NCBI RefSeq assembly: GCF_000315625.1
Contig: NW_005434631.1
Span: forward strand, 79,101 to 143,100
Direction of reading: 5' to 3'
DNA: 64,000 bases
DNA from: Guillardia theta CCMP2712
Lineage: Eukaryota; Cryptophyceae; Pyrenomonadales; Geminigeraceae
The position numbers and the translations under genes were made by a program. The notes under the pieces were generated by a model that had not been told where the DNA came from, made no database searches, and saw only the letters and a program-made list of their open reading frames with translations. Shown one piece after another: positions 60,701 through 64,000 of this stretch (position 1 is its first letter; every line of letters starts with the position of its first letter).

Positions 60701-62134
60701 GGGGAGCGGGAGGAGGATGGATGGATGGAGGGGAGGGGGGAGGGGGGGACCTTGTCCAGAATTCTTCTTGTCTCCTCGTCCACTTTCATCTCAGCAACCT
60801 TCCTCGCCTGCAACTCAAAGTGTGAGCCTGTCCCTTGCAAGCCTGCCCCACCTTGGTGTCCTCGCCCGACTGGATGTGCTGGAACTTGTTGATCTCCCTG
60901 TTGGAGAAGTTGTGAGGGTCCTGTAAAGACGGCGAGGTCAGTGAGGAAAACCCCTGCGAAGAAACTCGACGTCAACCTGGAGGGTTATGATGTCTTTCTT
61001 GGTGAAAGGCTCGTCAGTGATAAGATCTCTCATGTTCTGAACACATTCAAGTCTCAACTCTCCACCTGCTCTGTCCGACATCATCACGCACGAACCTTGG
61101 TTTTCAAACACAGCGTATCGATCGCCTCATGGCAGTAGACATGCCCAGAAGTCTTGCGAGGACGAGTTAGCACAACTGGCCAGAGAGAGGCTCTTCACGA
61201 ACGCACCTTGATCGCAACGATGTGCGTGTGGGCAGTGAAGGTCTTGAACATGATGGGGCAGTGGTACTCGTCCTTCTCATTCTTGTGAAACGTTAACTTC
61301 GTCAGCTCCTTCACGCTCAGCGGCTGCCCCGTCACAGGGCATCTGTTCGTAACGTGTTAGGGATCTTGCAGAGACTGAGAAGAGTGATCATCGGCACGAG
61401 AGTGCATAGCAAAGAGATCCACTCAAACATCACAGACACTATGCAAGAACAAAGCTTTCTTCACCGTTTGTTCTTCTGCACGTAGGGAATGATGTTCAAC
61501 ATATCATAAACAACCCCCTGAGGCGTCATCATAGGATCCTGATAACACCATCTCAGCCCTCTCCTCCTCTCCTCCTCTCCTCTTAGAAGCAGGGACCTCA
61601 AACGGCTGCAGAGACAGAGAGCAGCAGAAGAAAGGAAGACATCGATGAGGCGCTTTCGCTGCTAGCCCCCCTGCAAGGCGACAAGCATCAGAACTCGCCG
61701 CGAACGCTGACTTCCTCCCCTCCTCCTATCGTCTATTCTCATTCACGTTTTCTCTGCCGTCTCTAGGTGTCAAGTATCTCATCTCATCACTGCACTACCG
61801 CTACCATCATCCTGCTCCTGCATCAATTCTGCTTGGGTTTCAACTGGTTTCCCCGGCCCATCCTACTCCATTCTCTCCTCGCTCATGTCGACGTTGATTT
61901 CTTCGTGTCTCCAACTCTCTTTCCCCTCATTCTCTTCCTCCTCCTGAAACTTTCGCCTCCACCCACTCCTCCCTCCAATCCACTATTCCATTCCTTTCTC
62001 CTCCCATTTCTGCTCTCCCCGCCCATCCCCGCCCCTCCCCTCTTCTCACCTTTGCTCTTGTATCCTCCTCCTTCTGTCTGCCATTCTGAGTGCAAGATGT
62101 ACATCTTGTCCTTGGAATGCTGTTTCTTCCCCAT
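57770..62134 (-). CDS. PPIL2: PPIL2-type U-box cyclophilin, multi-exon
   Basis: Many short exons on the minus strand. The start at 62134 reads [20 protein letters not shown], the conserved PPIL2 N-terminus. Next come a U-box with [20 protein letters not shown] and [20 protein letters not shown] (61.5-61.2 kb), then [19 protein letters not shown] (about 61.0 kb). The linker [20 protein letters not shown] lies at about 60.2 kb and [14 protein letters not shown] near 59.86 kb. The cyclophilin core is [61 protein letters not shown] and [19 protein letters not shown]. The tail has [20 protein letters not shown] and near the end a GFGDFS motif. PPIL2 is a spliceosome-associated nuclear protein with U-box ligase character. 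The Trp needed for strong cyclosporin binding is not evident. Exact splice sites are not all resolved. Confidence 0.88.
59711..59800. repeat. GAGAGGC minisatellite in a PPIL2 intron
   Basis: About ten imperfect 7-9 bp units (GAGAGGCGA, GAGAGGAGA), lying between cyclophilin exons. Open frames through it on either strand are repeat artefacts. Confidence 0.9.
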
Positions 62135-62423
62135 GGCGCCTGTCGTTCAAGTACCCTACCCCACAATTCCACCTTCTAACTCACCGGTACTGTTAAATTT
62201 CAATCTTTTGCTACTACCCACCCTCCACATACATCGTAAAAATAATTAGTAGTAATAGCTAAAACTTTTAGGTTTGTGACTAATATGGATTTGCGTGGGT
62301 GGGGTACATGAATATCAAAAATCAAATCAAATTAGACGAAAAAGTTTTGAAATTTTGTCTGAATAGATAATTCTGTTTTCAAAATGTACAGTTTGTGGGT
62401 TGGGTAGTTGAAGGTGGCGCACT

Positions 62424-64000
62424 ATGGCAGCAGGATGGGCCAAGGCTGCAGCGGTGATGGCGGCGGCGATGTACGGGGCGATGAAGATGATAGAAGAGAT
62501 GAGGTAAACTTCATGCAAATGCCTTCGGAGCAGAAGAAACTTCATGTTGATGACTTGAGCTTGAGATGAGAAAAAGTATCGATTCCATCCAGTGAATTGA
62601 AGGAACGTATTTCATCTGTTGCAAGTGTGGTTCTGCAATGGAGAATCAGTGATGTGTCATGATTTAAAAGCAGAGAATCTAAAGACGCAAGTGTCGATCG
62701 TGAATGAATGTGGTCACACAGGAAACGAGGAATGATTGGGACAGAAGAATGGGTTGAGGTTGGCGAAGTGACCTCCCTCCACATTTATCCTATCAAGAGC
62801 TGCAAGGGCCAAGCGCAGGAGAGCATGCAGCTTGACGAGTATGGTGCAGTGAATGACAGGAGGTACATGATCGTTGACGAGAACGGGCGCTTCGTCACAC
62901 AGAGACAGGAGGCAGCGCTCTGTCAGATCGCTCCCGCGGTGCGATAGAAATCTCCCAGTAAATATCTCCTCTCATGCTGCTCGTTTGCAGATCAACCTCG
63001 ACGGTTCGCTAAAGGTAGAGGCTCCTGGAATGACTTCATGCACAGTGAAGACCACCAAAAGAACGAGTGCAGGTGCTCCCCTTCCTCTTTCTCCTGGTCT
63101 TCCCCGCGCTCCTCCCGTGCAACACCTTTTCCCTAGTCTCCTTGCCTGCCCTCCCAGCTCACATGCTTGTAGACCATGCCGAGCTAGAAGCCGGTATCTG
63201 GGAGGACGACGTGAAGGTGGTGGATCAAGGAGGAGAGATCTCTTCGTGGCTCTCGAGCTTCGTGGGAAGGAACTTGCGGCTGGTAGGAATGTCGGACAAG
63301 TACGAGAGAACCTCCAACAGGAGATTCACTCCTCGTCGATCCTTCGGCAAGACAGCCTTCTCTGACGGATATCCCCTCCTCCTCATTTCCGAGGTTCTCC
63401 CCTTGGCCCCGTCCTCAGAACTTCCTCACCCCTGTCAATGTCGCCCTCTTCCCTGTCCAGCGCAGCAACTGCTGCGCCCGAACTTCACTTGCCTATAACC
63501 TGCGTTTGAACTTTTGTCCCATCCTCCTGCTCGTCTCCCTCTCCCTTTGGTGTTCTCTCTTTCTTCTCTCTCCTATCTTCCTCCCACCCTCCCCATTTTC
63601 TCTCCACCCCCCCCCCCCTCCCCTCCCTCCCTCCCTTATTCGCCTGATCATCTCTCAGGAATCTCTGCACTACCTCAACTCTCTCCTCTCCGTCCCGCTA
63701 CCCATGAATAGATTCCGGTGAGCCCACTGATGAGCCTGCGGCTCTAACTTCCCTTGCTGCAGACCCAACATCGTCATAAAGACTGACTGCGGAGCTTTCG
63801 CGGAAGACTCGTGGAGGCGCATTAAGATCCACGACATGGTGTGCCCCTGCGCCTTGTCCTCTTTTCCCCCACCAGACCTCAACCTGCAACATCGTTACCT
63901 TGGCGTCAGGAGATGGACGTCGTCAAGCCCTGCTCTCGCTGCAAGATCACCACGACAGACCAGGTGATACCTCTGAGGAGGAGAAGGAGCAGGACGGGAG
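62424..64000 (+). CDS. MOSC-domain molybdenum-cofactor protein (mARC-like), truncated by window end
   Basis: Exon 1 (62424-62503) gives MAAGWAKAAAVMAAAMYGAM, a hydrophobic, Ala-rich N-terminus suited to membrane anchoring. It joins in phase at 62722 to RKRGMIGTEEWVEVG. The MOSC N-terminal barrel follows: VTSLHIYPIKSCKGQAQESM, RRYMIVDENGRFVTQRQE. Later exons give GIWEDDVKVVDQGGEISSWL, SFVGRNLRLVGMS and FSDGYPLLLISE, then (after introns) SLHYLNSLL...NRFRPNIVIKTDC and AFAEDSWRRIKIHD. The last visible exon contains VVKPCSRCKITTTDQ, with the Cys expected to coordinate molybdenum. mARC enzymes reduce N-hydroxylated compounds on the outer mitochondrial membrane. The 3' end lies outside. It is divergent from PPIL2, about 290 bp apart. 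Confidence 0.85.

Overview
The window joins two kinds of DNA. Bases 1 to about 36,440 are AT-rich, densely packed and intron-poor, with genes on both strands. Their content points to an integrated large DNA virus (giant-virus-like or mirusvirus-like). From about 36,880 to 64,000 the sequence is GC-richer and reads as ordinary nuclear DNA of a flagellated unicellular eukaryote, probably an alga or other protist. It carries an axonemal dynein heavy chain, a PPIL2-type U-box cyclophilin, a secreted gamma-glutamyl hydrolase, a membrane RING-H2 E3, a J-domain protein and a MOSC (mARC-like) protein. These genes have GT-AG introns, many of only 44-57 nt. I cannot name the species. A 662-base assembly gap (839-1500) marks this as a draft scaffold.

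Virus-like part, left block (1-22.8 kb). Genome-handling genes: a DnaQ-type exonuclease with a SAP tail, apparently shifted in frame; a ParB-like protein; a T5orf172/MUG113 (GIY-YIG-like) protein; a 1203-residue fusion of an archaeo-eukaryotic primase to a herpesvirus-type origin-binding helicase; a CoiA-like nuclease with a DUF5710 tail; an H2B-H2A histone doublet; a HECT ubiquitin ligase; and a second, more divergent primase-like gene whose 3' end looks shifted in frame. Mixed among them are four paralogous basic proteins built on a four-residue YQ repeat. Two of these sit in near-identical cassettes bounded by direct repeats. Two copies of a ~250-bp intergenic element carry a perfect 15-bp inverted repeat.

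Interlude (22.9-26 kb). This is host-like or chimeric sequence: a 52-bp tandem repeat, a short HIRRGD-containing fragment, an IFI6/IFI27 (ISG12)-family gene, a GC-rich divergent intergenic block and a small membrane protein gene. Virus-like part, right block (26-36.4 kb): a decayed NP-repeat gene, a 789-residue protein with a C-terminal R-S-E ADP-ribosyltransferase signature, Cys-rich zinc-binding proteins, a 359-residue protein that I read as four fused histone folds, and several unknown proteins. No major capsid protein, family B polymerase or packaging ATPase is visible in this window, so the virus lineage stays open.

Taken together, the virus-like genes cover replication initiation (primase/origin helicase, exonuclease), DNA packaging as chromatin (histone doublet plus probable quadruplet), possible genome partition (ParB plus inverted-repeat elements) and manipulation of the host cell (HECT ligase, ADP-ribosyltransferase). 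Several members are frameshifted or decayed, as expected of an endogenized element, although others are fully open. Start sites were moved to the first ATG wherever the longest open frame began at TTG or GTG. The standard nuclear code is assumed, and exon boundaries given to the base were checked for phase.
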